Below, in pieces: positions 17,915 through 26,759 of a stretch of DNA of 34,209 nucleotides (position 1 is its first letter; the number at the start of each line of letters is the position of its first letter). The stretch spans positions 1-34,209 of the forward strand of contig CAAGRP010000214.1 of assembly GCA_900772685.1 (NCBI GenBank). Direction: 5' to 3'. The position numbers and the translations under genes were made by a program. The notes below the pieces were generated by a model, which saw only the letters and a list, made by a program, of their open reading frames with translations, did not search any database and was not told the origin of the DNA. The stretch is from Lachnospiraceae bacterium. Its GTDB lineage: Bacteria; Bacillota; Clostridia; Lachnospirales; Lachnospiraceae.

Positions 17915-18721
17915 TCAATATGTTCCCTGTCTGCAAAGAATACACCATGTATCACTTGATACGCTTGAGTCATATCCGTATTCATATACTTCAACATACA
18001 GACGAACCTTTGTATCAGGAACATTGTTGAAGGATGCTGTAAAATCAAAGTAAGCAAGGGTATCGGATATATTTGTAGGTGCGTTCGGTATAACAGATCT
18101 GTCTGTGAACTGAGCTGTTGTACAATCCGGATACATTGCCTTTAAAGAATTCTCAAGGTCAGAAAGATTTGCTCTGTATTCATGCTCAAAATCCATGATC
18201 CTTGAGAACCATCCGAAGGCTCCTATACATGTATCATTGCTTCCGAAAGGATCCGTTCCCGTTTTCTGCATAAGATAAATTCCATTAACACTGTTCTGAT
18301 ATTCTACTCCGTAAAGTCCCGGAACCGCATCAAGTGTATATAATGAACATCCTGCATAATTTGTAAGACCGTCTATCTGAGGATATGTCAAGCCGAATAC
18401 ATTTTTGATATTGTCATTTATGCTTACATAATATGTTGACTCTGTATATCCATTTGATGATTCATAGCCGTTTGCATCTGCCAAAACAGGCTTTCTTGTT
18501 TCATTCTCTATCGGCATGTATGTACTTGTATTTGTGTCTGTGCCTGTGCTGCTGTCGGCATCTGACATAGCCTTGTAATATTCTTCGATATCATCTATCT
18601 GCATTTCCGATGAGCTTGTTATCTTTCCGTTCTCTACTTCACTGACTGTTACCTTTCCGCAAGCTGTAAGGCTGAGTGCTGACATAAGTGCGATTCCTGC
18701 TGCGATGATTGTTTTTTTCAT
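17915..18721 (-). CDS. secreted lipoprotein of unknown function
   Basis: 268 residues. The signal peptide MKKTIIAAGIALMSALS ends in the lipobox LTAC, so the mature protein starts at Cys21 and is lipid-anchored outside the cell. A Thr/Ser-rich linker follows (about residues 55-70), then a globular part with several Tyr and Cys residues. I do not recognise the domain. The ribosome site AAAAAGGAG precedes the ATG at good distance. It is first in the run leading to the frameshifted gene, the 402-aa protein and the kinase, so it may provide the surface component of that cluster (inference). Confidence 0.82.
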   Translation of the reverse strand: MKKTIIAAGIALMSALSLTACGKVTVSEVENGKITSSSEMQIDDIEEYYKAMSDADSSTGTDTNTSTYMPIENETRKPVLADANGYESSNGYTESTYYVSINDNIKNVFGLTYPQIDGLTNYAGCSLYTLDAVPGLYGVEYQNSVNGIYLMQKTGTDPFGSNDTCIGAFGWFSRIMDFEHEYRANLSDLENSLKAMYPDCTTAQFTDRSVIPNAPTNISDTLAYFDFTASFNNVPDTKVRLYVEVYEYGYDSSVSSDTWCILCRQGTY

Positions 18722-18840
18722 GGTAAGTTCTCCTTTTTACATTATTTTGTTTTTTTAAATGTTTTACTGTGTTTGTTGTTTATCTATCTGATGGTTTGTA
18801 TGATATACTCTTCTTTCTGCAAATTTTTGTACCTTAAAAA

Positions 18841-18876
18841 AAATTAAAAACATTTAAAAAATTAAAAACATTTAAA
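18841..18876. repeat. perfect 18-bp tandem repeat, A-rich
   Basis: AAATTAAAAACATTTAAA occurs twice head to tail (18841-18858 and 18859-18876), between the divergent lipoprotein and TSCPD genes and directly upstream of the latter's promoter. Phased A-runs of this kind can act as an UP element or bend DNA. Confidence 0.85.
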
Positions 18877-18892
18877 AACCTTTCGATAATCT

Positions 18893-18921
18893 TTGACCGT
18901 ACCCGAACCTCACTGTATAAT
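18893..18921 (+). promoter_or_regulatory. sigma-A promoter of the TSCPD gene
   Basis: TTGACC (18893-18898) and perfect TATAAT (18916-18921) are spaced by 17 bases, and the A-rich tandem repeat lies just upstream. The expected start is near 18929, about 25 bases before the ATG. Confidence 0.8.
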
Positions 18922-18953
18922 AAACTACGATCAAAATTAAGGAGAGAGAAACC

Positions 18954-19220
18954 ATGGAACATTTTGAACATAAGAACAAAGGCACCTGCTCACTTTCGGT
19001 CAGCTTCGATCTGGACGGGGATAAAGTAAGAAATATCTCATTCAAGGGAGGCTGCGACGGAAACCTCAAGGCCATTTCAAAGCTTGCAGAGGGGCTTACC
19101 GTAGAAGAGATAGAAAGCAAGCTTGCAGGCAATACCTGCGGCATCAGAAAGACCTCCTGTGCCGACCAGCTTGCAAAGGCCGTAAAAGAAGCCTTCGAAG
19201 GCAGCGCTTCAAAGGCTTGA
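18954..19220 (+). CDS. TSCPD-domain protein (TIGR03905 type)
   Basis: 88 residues, the only clear plus-strand gene. The ribosome site AAGGAG lies upstream of the ATG. The small domain shows GTCSLSVSFDL, FKGGCDGNLKAISKLAEGL and, near the C-terminus, CGIRKTSCADQLAKAVKEAF. The family is named for a TSCPD motif, read here as TSCAD. Related domains occur at the C-terminus of vitamin B12-dependent ribonucleotide reductases, and conserved Cys residues suggest metal or redox binding; the role of the stand-alone form is not established. It has its own strong promoter and a shared terminator. Confidence 0.85.
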   Translation: MEHFEHKNKGTCSLSVSFDLDGDKVRNISFKGGCDGNLKAISKLAEGLTVEEIESKLAGNTCGIRKTSCADQLAKAVKEAFEGSASKA

Positions 19221-19236
19221 ATGCAGACAAAAAAGA

Positions 19237-19291
19237 AGCCTGTTCAAAGAATACATTTGAGTTCACCTCAACATTTTCTTTGAATATGGCT
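19237..19291. terminator. large hairpin terminator between convergent genes
   Basis: The arms pair AGCC/GGCT, TTCAAAGAA (19243-19251) with TTCTTTGAA (19276-19284), and TTGAG with CTCAA around a 5-base loop. T-rich sequence (CCTTTATTTATT) follows on the plus side and an A-run precedes it, so it can serve both the TSCPD gene and the convergent hydrolase gene. Confidence 0.75.
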
Positions 19292-19310
19292 CCTTTATTT
19301 ATTATGCGTT

Positions 19311-20000
19311 TTATTCTTTGTTCCTATTTGATCTTGAAAAGACCTCTCTGTACTGCTCATACATTATATAAATACAGAGCTTTGTGATCTTTTTCATATA
19401 TCTAACCGTAGTCAGCCTGTAAAATATCGCTGACTTCTTTGCTTTTTTTAAGATGACCACCGACTGATCTATTATCCTTTTATATACGGGTATAAGATCT
19501 CCGTAAGAATAAACATCTGTTATGAGCGGGCTGTTCTTTATCTCCTTTTCTATTCTTTTAGGAAAACACATCTCCGGCTTCTTTGTTATATTGAAACAGC
19601 CGCTGTCCGTAAGAAACTCCGCAACAAACTGAGAACAGAAGTATTTTTTCTTAAACCTTAATCTTAACGGAACACGCATAAGACAAAGTGCCACACCAAA
19701 TCCCGAATAAGAATATGAAGCACGGTCCTCATACATATTCAATATTCTTTCCTTAAGAAGTCTGTAGCTCTCATCGGATACCCTGAGCTTATAATTCGTC
19801 GCCCTTATCCTTCGTTTCTTTCTTGGGATCAGATACTCTTTTTTAAAGCCCCTTGTATTAAACGAATAATAAAAACCGTCACTATCATCCAGACCTATAG
19901 CTACATGTGTAGGTCCTCCGAATCCGGCACAAAATACTATTATGGACAGAAACGATCTGTCATTTGTAAGCCTAACGGTTATCTCCCTTGTCTCTCCCAT
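19311..20000 (-). CDS. YiiX/YebB-like permuted NlpC/P60 cysteine hydrolase
   Basis: About 229 residues from ATG 20000; ATG 20009 is three codons earlier and neither has an obvious ideal ribosome site. The pattern of His35 in GPTHVAIGLDD followed far downstream by Cys125 in YFCSQFVAEFL (numbered from 20009) is that of circularly permuted papain-like enzymes, which act on peptides, acyl groups or lipids. The first ten or so residues are followed by a hydrophobic beta segment, and no signal peptide is seen, so the protein is probably cytoplasmic or peripheral. The C-terminus is strongly basic and hydrophobic. It stands alone behind phoR and is not an obvious operon member. Confidence 0.65.
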   Translation of the reverse strand: MGETREITVRLTNDRSFLSIIVFCAGFGGPTHVAIGLDDSDGFYYSFNTRGFKKEYLIPRKKRRIRATNYKLRVSDESYRLLKERILNMYEDRASYSYSGFGVALCLMRVPLRLRFKKKYFCSQFVAEFLTDSGCFNITKKPEMCFPKRIEKEIKNSPLITDVYSYGDLIPVYKRIIDQSVVILKKAKKSAIFYRLTTVRYMKKITKLCIYIMYEQYREVFSRSNRNKE

Positions 20001-20117
20001 ATTTATCATCTTCTCTCTCGCCTATGCTCATGTCATCTGTGATACCGTACCGATATATGTGATGTACTTTTATGATATTTAGCATATTCATAATTTAATT
20101 TTAGCATGGCAGCATTC

Positions 20118-21443
20118 TTAAAGCAATATGCGGATACACGTTCCTTCGCCCACTTTACTCTCAAGCTCAAGCCTTGCTCCATGTATCTCCACTATATGCT
20201 TTACGATGGCAAGACCGAGTCCTGTTCCGCCTGTTTCCTTCGACCTGCTCTTGTCTACTCTGTAGAATCTCTCAAAGATACGTTCCTGATCTTCTTTAGG
20301 TATCCCTATACCGTTATCCATTACCCTTAAGACCTTATTTCCGTCCTCTTCATCCGTTATGACCCTGACATATCCTCCGTCATTATTGTATCTTACCGCA
20401 TTCTGGACCAGATTTTCGATAAGCTCCCTGAGCATATCCCTGTTTCCCCTTACAATAAAATGCCTTCCGGTAAGGCTGACAGATATATTTTTCAAGCGTG
20501 CCGCAACCTTTATCGGATCAATAGTCTCTTCGGCAAGCTCATAAAGATCGATCTCCTCCGTAAGAGACAGCTTCTCGCAATGATCGAGCTCCGAAAGCTT
20601 AATGATATCATTTATAAGTGAAAGAAGCCTGCTCGCATTTTTCCTTATCTCTCTTGCAAAATGCTCCTCATCCTCACCCGTCACCATATGGTTTTCGATA
20701 AGCTCGGCATATCCCGATATCGATGTAAGCGGTGTTTTCAGCTCATGGGATACATTCGCCGTAAAATCCTGACGCATTTTTGCAGCGGAAAGTATCTCAG
20801 CATGCTGCCTTCTTATCATATCCTCGTAAGGGCGAAGCTCCTTATAAGGTATCCTTACACTCGTGTCCTCTATATGCTTTGCCATCGCCTCTATCGGGGC
20901 TATCAGCTGCTTTGTAAGAAAATGTGAAAGAAGAATACATATGAGTACGACTATACCGATTATAATTATGATTATCGGCATGGTCGTAAAGAACACGGAA
21001 CGCATATTATTGGCCTGCGTTGCCACCCTTAATACCGTTCCGTTATCTAATAGCACCGCATAATAGAAGGTGCTCATATTCATTGTATCGGATCTTCTCA
21101 CAGTCTGTCCCGTTCCGTTTTCAAATGCTTCCTTAACCTCCGGACGGCTCAAATGGTTTTCAAGCCTTGCCGCATCGCTGTCATTGTCATAAAGGACCGT
21201 ACCGTCACTGTCTATCCACGTGACCCTCAGCTCATCATTATCGGCCTCTATATCTATTTTAGACTTATCTATATCAGTTGATTCAAAATAATGTGTCTCT
21301 CTTAAAAGCTGTGCGCTTATCTTAAGGTCGTGCTTTATCTGATTCTGAAAAAGCCCATAATAAACAACGGTTATGCATACTGTCGATGCAATAACCGCTA
21401 TTATAGATATCAGGATCATCCTTATATTTATCTTGTTTTTCAT
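20118..21443 (-). CDS. phoR: sensor histidine kinase of the phosphate system (PhoR type)
   Basis: 441 residues. Two membrane segments (about 8-30 and 155-175) flank an outer sensory domain of about 120 residues, followed by a HAMP-like linker, the dimerisation domain with phospho-His233 in VSHELKTPLTSISGYAEL, and the ATPase domain (N box ELIENLVQNAVRYNND, G1 VMDNGIGIPKED, GTGLGLAIVKHIVE). It senses phosphate status through PhoU and Pst and phosphorylates the adjacent response regulator. Its ATG overlaps the end of the regulator gene by 4 bases. The assignment to phosphate control rests on the pst-phoU context. Confidence 0.92.
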   Translation of the reverse strand: MKNKINIRMILISIIAVIASTVCITVVYYGLFQNQIKHDLKISAQLLRETHYFESTDIDKSKIDIEADNDELRVTWIDSDGTVLYDNDSDAARLENHLSRPEVKEAFENGTGQTVRRSDTMNMSTFYYAVLLDNGTVLRVATQANNMRSVFFTTMPIIIIIIGIVVLICILLSHFLTKQLIAPIEAMAKHIEDTSVRIPYKELRPYEDMIRRQHAEILSAAKMRQDFTANVSHELKTPLTSISGYAELIENHMVTGEDEEHFAREIRKNASRLLSLINDIIKLSELDHCEKLSLTEEIDLYELAEETIDPIKVAARLKNISVSLTGRHFIVRGNRDMLRELIENLVQNAVRYNNDGGYVRVITDEEDGNKVLRVMDNGIGIPKEDQERIFERFYRVDKSRSKETGGTGLGLAIVKHIVEIHGARLELESKVGEGTCIRILL

Positions 21444-22108
21444 TCGATAACATACCCCACATTTCTGACGGTCCTTATCCTGTTTCCGTAATCACCAAGC
21501 TTGTGCCTGAGTGTTTTAATATGCATATCGAGTGTTCTTGATTCACCGATGTAATCTGTTCCCCAGATATTTTCCATTATCTGATCTCTGCTGAGCACGA
21601 TATTACGATTTCTCATCATGTAGCGCAAAAGCTCGTATTCCTTATATGTAAGCTCGACATGTTCGCCGTTTATGCTTACTTCTCTCTTTTCGTCATTCAG
21701 AAGAAGATCATCGATCTCAAGCTGCTTTATGACCTCGGGTGCAGTCCTTCGAAGAAGTGCCTTTACTCGTGATATGAGCTCCATAACCGAAAACGGCTTC
21801 TTTATATAATCATCCGCTCCACCGTCCAGCCCCTTTATAAGATCCAGCTCCGTAGTCTTTGCCGTTACCATCATCACCGGCACCTTTTTTGTATCCGATC
21901 TTTGCCTAAGCTTTTTAACTATCTCATTTCCGTTTTCATCAGGAAGCATTACATCCAGGAGAACAAGATCCGGAGTCACCTCATCGATCTTTTTATAGAA
22001 TTCAGAGGCACATGAAAATCCGAGTATCTGATGTCCGGCATTTTTTAATGCAAAGCTTTCTATCTCGCGTATACCTTCATCGTCTTCAACAATATATATA
22101 AGTGCCAT
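21440..22108 (-). CDS. phoP: OmpR-family response regulator (PhoP/PhoB type)
   Basis: 222 residues. The receiver domain has acidic residues Glu8-Asp10, phospho-acceptor Asp52 in LVLLDVMLPDENG and a conserved Lys in DDYIKKPFSVMEL. The C-terminal winged-helix domain ends in the typical ESRTLDMHIKTLRHKLGD and VRNVGYVIE. It probably binds the TTACA-type repeats upstream of pstS and of the small membrane gene at 26465. The ribosome site GGAG precedes ATG by 7 bases. It is 65 bases downstream of phoU and overlaps phoR. Confidence 0.93.
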   Translation of the reverse strand: MALIYIVEDDEGIREIESFALKNAGHQILGFSCASEFYKKIDEVTPDLVLLDVMLPDENGNEIVKKLRQRSDTKKVPVMMVTAKTTELDLIKGLDGGADDYIKKPFSVMELISRVKALLRRTAPEVIKQLEIDDLLLNDEKREVSINGEHVELTYKEYELLRYMMRNRNIVLSRDQIMENIWGTDYIGESRTLDMHIKTLRHKLGDYGNRIRTVRNVGYVIE

Positions 22109-22173
22109 ATTCTTTCTCCGTTTTCTATATTTTCAATCCCTATATTAGATTCAAATCCATATTTAGTCAAAAC

Positions 22174-22833
22174 TTATTTATTGTCCCAGTCGTCATCCTC
22201 TGTAGTCTTTAACGAAAAGATGACCCATTCTGCGATATTTGTCGCATGATCTCCGATACGCTCGAAATACTTTGCTATAAGAAGAAGATCCGTTGCCTGT
22301 TCACCCTCTTTAGGATCCCTAAGAATGAGCTTTATGATATCTCTCTTTGCCTCATCGAAAAGATTATCTACGATATCATCATGATCTATTACTTCTCTTG
22401 CCTTTTCCATGTCCTTATGCACATATGCCTCTATGCTCCAGTTAAGCATAAGGACGGTTTCGGCTGCCATCTTATTGATGTGCTCTATAGTTTCATGCTG
22501 TGCCGAATCCGACATGAGTATTGTCATTTCCGAGATATCTGCCGCATGGTCTCCGATACGCTCCATATCGGTTACCATCTTCATTGCAGCTGTGATGGTC
22601 CTTAGATCTCTTGCGACCGGCTGCTGCTGTATAAGAAGGTTAAAACAGATATTCTCTATCTTCTTCTGTTCACGGTCAACTTCCTCGTCACCGCTCATTA
22701 TCTCCTTTGCTGCTTCTGCATCCTGCTTAACAAGTGCATTGACCGCTTTTCTTATCGATTCCTCGATCATGGTTCCCATACGGACCATTTCCGTGTTAAG
22801 TGCGGCAAGCTGTTCATCAAATTTATTTCTCAT
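22174..22833 (-). CDS. phoU: phosphate transport regulator PhoU
   Basis: 219 residues, the usual length. Two PhoU helical-bundle repeats each carry the acidic metal-binding pattern: MERIGDHAADISEM in the first and FERIGDHATNIAEWVIF in the second. PhoU links Pst transporter activity to PhoR signalling and limits phosphate uptake. The ribosome site is GGAGG. It lies 15 bases after pstB. Confidence 0.97.
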   Translation of the reverse strand: MRNKFDEQLAALNTEMVRMGTMIEESIRKAVNALVKQDAEAAKEIMSGDEEVDREQKKIENICFNLLIQQQPVARDLRTITAAMKMVTDMERIGDHAADISEMTILMSDSAQHETIEHINKMAAETVLMLNWSIEAYVHKDMEKAREVIDHDDIVDNLFDEAKRDIIKLILRDPKEGEQATDLLLIAKYFERIGDHATNIAEWVIFSLKTTEDDDWDNK

Positions 22834-22848
22834 CTTTTCCTCCAGTTA

Positions 22849-23610
22849 TCAACCGAATCTACCGGTTATATAATCCTCAGTACGTTTATCCTTTGGATAT
22901 GAGAACACCTTTTTGGTCTCTCCGAATTCAACCATCTCACCCACTAGGAAGAACGCAGTATAATCAGACACCCTGGCGGCCTGCTGCATATTATGTGTTA
23001 CAACGGCAACAGTATATTTTTTCTTCAGCTCCTCCATAAGGTCCTCTATCTTTGACGTTGATATAGGATCGAGTGCGGAGGTGGGCTCATCCATCAAAAG
23101 CACCTCGGGCTCTACCGCAAGAGCTCTTGCTATGCATATCCTCTGCTGCTGTCCTCCCGAAAGACCCAATGCGGATTTTTTAAGTCTGTCCTTGACCTCA
23201 TCAAATATAGCTGCGCCTCTCAGACTGTTTTCCACGATCTCGTCAAGCCTGCGTTTGTCACGTATGCCATGTACCCTCGGGCCGTATGCAATGTTATCAT
23301 ATATGCTCATCGGAAACGGGTTTGGCTGCTGAAATACCATTCCTACACGTCTTCTTAATATAGTGGTATCTACGCCTTTATCATAGATATCTTCACCGTC
23401 AAGAAGGACCTTTCCGTCTATCCTTACATTGTCAACAAGATCGTTCATCCTGTTTAAGGTCTTCAGAAATGTGGATTTACCGCATCCCGACGGCCCGATG
23501 AATGCCGTTATTGCATTCGTTTTTATATCCATGCTTACACTTTTCAAAGCATGGTTATCTCCGTAATAAAGATTCAGATCCTTTACGGATATCTTTACAT
23601 CATTTCCCAT
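22849..23610 (-). CDS. pstB: phosphate ABC transporter ATP-binding protein
   Basis: 253 residues, full length. Walker A is GPSGCGKST, the Q-loop stretch is VFQQPNPFPMSIYDNIAYG, the signature is LSGGQQQR and Walker B is VLLMDEPTSALDP, followed by the switch His in VVTHNMQQAARV. It powers phosphate import through PstC and PstA at the inner face of the membrane. It lies 10 bases after pstA, with a GAGGTG ribosome site. Confidence 0.98.
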   Translation of the reverse strand: MGNDVKISVKDLNLYYGDNHALKSVSMDIKTNAITAFIGPSGCGKSTFLKTLNRMNDLVDNVRIDGKVLLDGEDIYDKGVDTTILRRRVGMVFQQPNPFPMSIYDNIAYGPRVHGIRDKRRLDEIVENSLRGAAIFDEVKDRLKKSALGLSGGQQQRICIARALAVEPEVLLMDEPTSALDPISTSKIEDLMEELKKKYTVAVVTHNMQQAARVSDYTAFFLVGEMVEFGETKKVFSYPKDKRTEDYITGRFG

Positions 23611-23620
23611 TTAACACCTC

Positions 23621-24469
23621 TCACCTTTTAGCTGCATCGAATTTCTTAGAGATTGCCTTTGTTCCGAGATTTATAAGCAGTACGATAATAAGAAGCACGA
23701 CCGCTATACCGAATGCGGTATCAAAATCACCCTCACTGGTTGCACTTAAATACATCTGTATCGTAAGCGTTCCTCCCGACTGAAAGAGCTTCGGGATCAA
23801 AAATCCCAATGTTTTTGCACTTCCTGCCGTAAATAAAAGGGCTGCCGATTCTCCTACTATCCTTCCTACCGCAAGTATCACACCTGTTGTGATTCCCGGC
23901 ATCGCACTCGGGATAAGTATCTTTCTGATCGTGTGCCATTTTCCGGCTCCAAGACCTATCGAGCCCTGCTTATATGTGATCGGAACCGTCTTAAGTGCCT
24001 CCTGGGTATTTCTTGTAATGAGCGGAAGCACCATTATTATAAGAGTAAACGAACCGGTGAGCAGCGAATAACCAAGTCCTAAAGTCTGTCCGAAGAACAT
24101 CATTCCGAAAAGACCAAATATGATGGACGGTATTCCCGAAAGAGTTTCTATCGCAAACTCTATTACCGAGATGAATTTTCCGGGCTTTGCATACTCATTA
24201 AGATATATGGCAGCTCCGACTCCTATAGGCGTTGCAATAAGCATCGTTACCAGCACGATATAGACCGTATTTACGATGTTGCCGGCAATACCGACCGTGC
24301 CGTTTAGTACCGATGTTACCGTTGTAAGGAACTGCGGTGTTACCGACTTTATTCCTCTGGCAAAAACATAGATTATTATTCCTGCCAGAAGCGCAACCGA
24401 TATTCCGGCACATATATATATCAAAACAGATAGTATATTATCTTTAACTCTTCGTTTCTTTTTAAGCAT
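23621..24469 (-). CDS. pstA: phosphate ABC transporter permease PstA
   Basis: 282 residues with six predicted membrane segments. The ABC-permease coupling loop appears as QEALKTVPITYKQGSIGLGAGKW. It pairs with PstC to form the phosphate channel. Its start overlaps the pstC stop by 8 bases, so translation is coupled. Confidence 0.96.
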   Translation of the reverse strand: MLKKKRRVKDNILSVLIYICAGISVALLAGIIIYVFARGIKSVTPQFLTTVTSVLNGTVGIAGNIVNTVYIVLVTMLIATPIGVGAAIYLNEYAKPGKFISVIEFAIETLSGIPSIIFGLFGMMFFGQTLGLGYSLLTGSFTLIIMVLPLITRNTQEALKTVPITYKQGSIGLGAGKWHTIRKILIPSAMPGITTGVILAVGRIVGESAALLFTAGSAKTLGFLIPKLFQSGGTLTIQMYLSATSEGDFDTAFGIAVVLLIIVLLINLGTKAISKKFDAAKR

Positions 24470-25361
24470 CCTTGATACCCCTCTTTCTGGCTTTAAGAAG
24501 GATAAAGTTGATTATCATTATGAAAATAAACAATACCAGACCTACAGTAAACAATACTTCTCTGTGAAGTCCGCCCGCATAACCCATCTCACTTACGATC
24601 TGAGTTGTAAGGAATCTGATCGATGCAAACGGGAGCGGAAGATTTACGGCTCCTCCCGCAACCATGTTTATAGCCATTGCCTCACCGAGTGCCCTTCCTA
24701 TACCAAGAACAATACCTGTAAGTATTCCCGATTTTGCAGCCGGGATAACGACCTTGAATATGGTCTGGATCTTTGTAGCTCCGAGGGCAAGCGAAGCCTC
24801 CCTTAAATTACCCCTAACGGCATTCATTGAACTTTTGCTGACACTTATGACTGTCGGCAGGATCATTATCGCAAGGACTATGACCGCTGCAAGAAGATTG
24901 GCTCCACCGGTATAGCTGTGTGTCGGATCATTGGCATAAACGAGCTTTTCGAGCTTATAAAGCAGCGGGTTTAAAACCATCATTCCTATAAGGCCGTATA
25001 TAACAGAAGGGATAGCTGCAAGAAGCTCAACTGCTCCTCCGACTATCGATGCAAGGTGTTTACCTGCTATCTCAGATAAAAAAACGGCTGTAAGAAGTCC
25101 TATCGGCACACCGATAAGTATCGAAAATGCCGTTCCCACAATAGATGTGAGGATTATGTACAATATTCCGTATGAAGGCTGAGCTGCCGTAGGTTTCCAT
25201 ACAGTACCGAACAGCAGATCGAAAACTCCGACATTTTTTAATGCCGGAGTTCCCTTCATGAACATGTAGACTGTGATAGAAGCCACGGCTATTACTGCTG
25301 CAACGGCGCAGATCAGAAATATAGTCTTAGCTGATGTTTCTATAACTTTCTTTCTGTTCAT
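24462..25361 (-). CDS. pstC: phosphate ABC transporter permease PstC
   Basis: 299 residues with six membrane segments. The coupling loop is MNAVRGNLREASLALGATK, and GVFDLLFGTVWKPTAAQPSYG is the outer loop typical of PstC. The ribosome site AGGAGC is 4 bases before the ATG, and the gene begins 11 bases after pstS. Confidence 0.97.
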   Translation of the reverse strand: MNRKKVIETSAKTIFLICAVAAVIAVASITVYMFMKGTPALKNVGVFDLLFGTVWKPTAAQPSYGILYIILTSIVGTAFSILIGVPIGLLTAVFLSEIAGKHLASIVGGAVELLAAIPSVIYGLIGMMVLNPLLYKLEKLVYANDPTHSYTGGANLLAAVIVLAIMILPTVISVSKSSMNAVRGNLREASLALGATKIQTIFKVVIPAAKSGILTGIVLGIGRALGEAMAINMVAGGAVNLPLPFASIRFLTTQIVSEMGYAGGLHREVLFTVGLVLFIFIMIINFILLKARKRGIKDA

Positions 25362-25372
25362 CTAAGCTCCTT

Positions 25373-26308
25373 TTATTTATTAGGATTGATAAGACCTACT
25401 TTTTCGATAACTTCTTTGCCTTCATCTGATGAGATGTAGTTGAACCATTCCTGTACAACTTCGCTCTGCTCGGCGATCTCACCCTTTGTAGCCATTACGA
25501 ACGGTCTTGAAAGCATATATTTTCCTGCGAGGATCTGCTCTTCCGTAGGCTCTACACCGTCGATAGATACAGCTGATACAGTGTCATCTACAACATCGAG
25601 CGAAACATATCCGATAGCTCCCGGTGTTGCTGCTACCTTGGCAAGTACCGCACCTGTAGAATCAAGCTCCTGTGCATACTGACATTTATCCTTTACATCA
25701 AGAAGTTCCTCAAAAGCATCTCTTGTACCTGAGCCTGCCTCACGTCCTATAACAACGATTGCCTCATCGTTTCCGCCAAGCTCGCTCCAGTTCTGTACCT
25801 CTCCGCTGTAGATCTTTGCAAGATCAGCTGATGTAATATCCTTTACTGTATTCTCTTTATCTGTGATTACAGCGATACCATCAAGTGCAACGATATTCTC
25901 AACATCTCCGTCTGCCTTTTCCTCATCCTTAAGAGCTCTTGAAGCATTTCCTATATCAACGCTTCCTGCTGCAAGTGACTCAAGTCCCGCACCTGATCCT
26001 GTGTACTCGGCTGTAACTGTGATTCCGGGATATTTTGCCATAAAGCTCTCGATCATTGCCTCGCAAAGTTTCTGCATCGATGTGCTTCCTGCCAGTGTGA
26101 CAGTTCCCGTTAAATCTGTATTTCCTTCAGCCTTTGAAGCTTCAGATGTTGACTTCTCTGCTGATTCTTCTTTTACTGATACATCCTCGGTTGATGCTGA
26201 TTTGTTTGATGCTGCTGATGATACATCCTGTGATCCGCCGCCGCATCCTGCAAGAGTTCCTGCGATCATTCCTACTGCTGCTACTGTTGCAATAATTTGT
26301 TTCTTCAT
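25373..26308 (-). CDS. pstS: phosphate-binding lipoprotein PstS
   Basis: 311 residues. The signal peptide ends in the lipobox LAGC (Cys22), then a Ser/Glu-rich linker to about residue 65. The binding domain begins TGTVTLAGSTSMQKLCEA, and the phosphate-contact segments TGSGAGLESLAAGSVDIGNASR and GREAGSGTRDAFEE are present. It captures phosphate outside the membrane and hands it to PstC/PstA. The ribosome site is GAGGAG. Four NNGTAA words (plus-strand sense) upstream are a likely PhoP site. Confidence 0.97.
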   Translation of the reverse strand: MKKQIIATVAAVGMIAGTLAGCGGGSQDVSSAASNKSASTEDVSVKEESAEKSTSEASKAEGNTDLTGTVTLAGSTSMQKLCEAMIESFMAKYPGITVTAEYTGSGAGLESLAAGSVDIGNASRALKDEEKADGDVENIVALDGIAVITDKENTVKDITSADLAKIYSGEVQNWSELGGNDEAIVVIGREAGSGTRDAFEELLDVKDKCQYAQELDSTGAVLAKVAATPGAIGYVSLDVVDDTVSAVSIDGVEPTEEQILAGKYMLSRPFVMATKGEIAEQSEVVQEWFNYISSDEGKEVIEKVGLINPNK

Positions 26309-26383
26309 AATTCTCCTCTTTCTTGTTTCTTGAATTACTTATTTGTTTCTTCTCTTTATTTACAAACACACTTTACAAATCAA

Positions 26384-26442
26384 ATGTAAAATTCAAAACC
26401 TTCGTTTTGTAAAACGTGAGTAAAATCGGCTTTTTTATGTAA
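26384..26442 (-). promoter_or_regulatory. candidate PhoP box upstream of pstS
   Basis: On the minus strand TTACAT/TTACAA/TTACTC words occur at 26384-26389, 26407-26412, 26418-26423 and 26437-26442, with steps of 23, 11 and 19 bases. The PhoP site known from Bacillus is a row of TTAACA-like repeats at about 11 bases. The palindrome TTTACA-AATCAAA-TGTAAA at 26372-26390 overlaps the first. Confidence 0.5.
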
Positions 26443-26464
26443 AATCCGTTTTTTCGGGACAATA

Positions 26465-26695
26465 TCAATGTCTATACAAAAATATCAGCCCTCCGAAGAT
26501 ACCTCCGCACATTCCCGCATATCCGACAAACTCTACAAGTGCGGTTATATCCGGTAAAAACGCTCTTCCTATAACCAGCCATGCAGCCGCTCCTATAAGG
26601 CAGCATAAGGCAAAACTTAAGATCAGGAATAAATTCTGCTTTGTTTTATCCTTAAGATCCGTATTGTTTATCCTTCTCCATATCAGGGACATCAT
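26465..26695 (-). CDS. small two-helix membrane protein, probable Pho regulon member
   Basis: 76 residues from ATG 26695, which has GGAAGGTG 6-8 bases upstream; the frame continues through the upstream terminator, so a longer protein is unlikely. A basic N-terminus (LIWRRINNTDLKDKTKQN) precedes two membrane segments (about 22-44 and 52-74). No family is recognised. It lies between a terminator and the pstS promoter, and TTACAT repeats lie upstream, so phosphate control is plausible. Confidence 0.6.
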   Translation of the reverse strand: MMSLIWRRINNTDLKDKTKQNLFLILSFALCCLIGAAAWLVIGRAFLPDITALVEFVGYAGMCGGIFGGLIFLYRH

Positions 26696-26728
26696 CTTTA
26701 TCACCTTCCTTTTCTTTACACAAAAATA

Positions 26729-26759
26729 GAGACTGATTGTAAAAGACACAATCAGTCTC
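26729..26759 (-). terminator. intrinsic terminator after the CbiT-like gene
   Basis: A perfect 12-bp stem pairs GAGACTGATTGT with ACAATCAGTCTC around a 7-base loop. In the minus-strand transcript TATTTTTG follows, giving a good U-tract. It lies about 40 bases past the stop of the CbiT-like gene. Confidence 0.9.
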
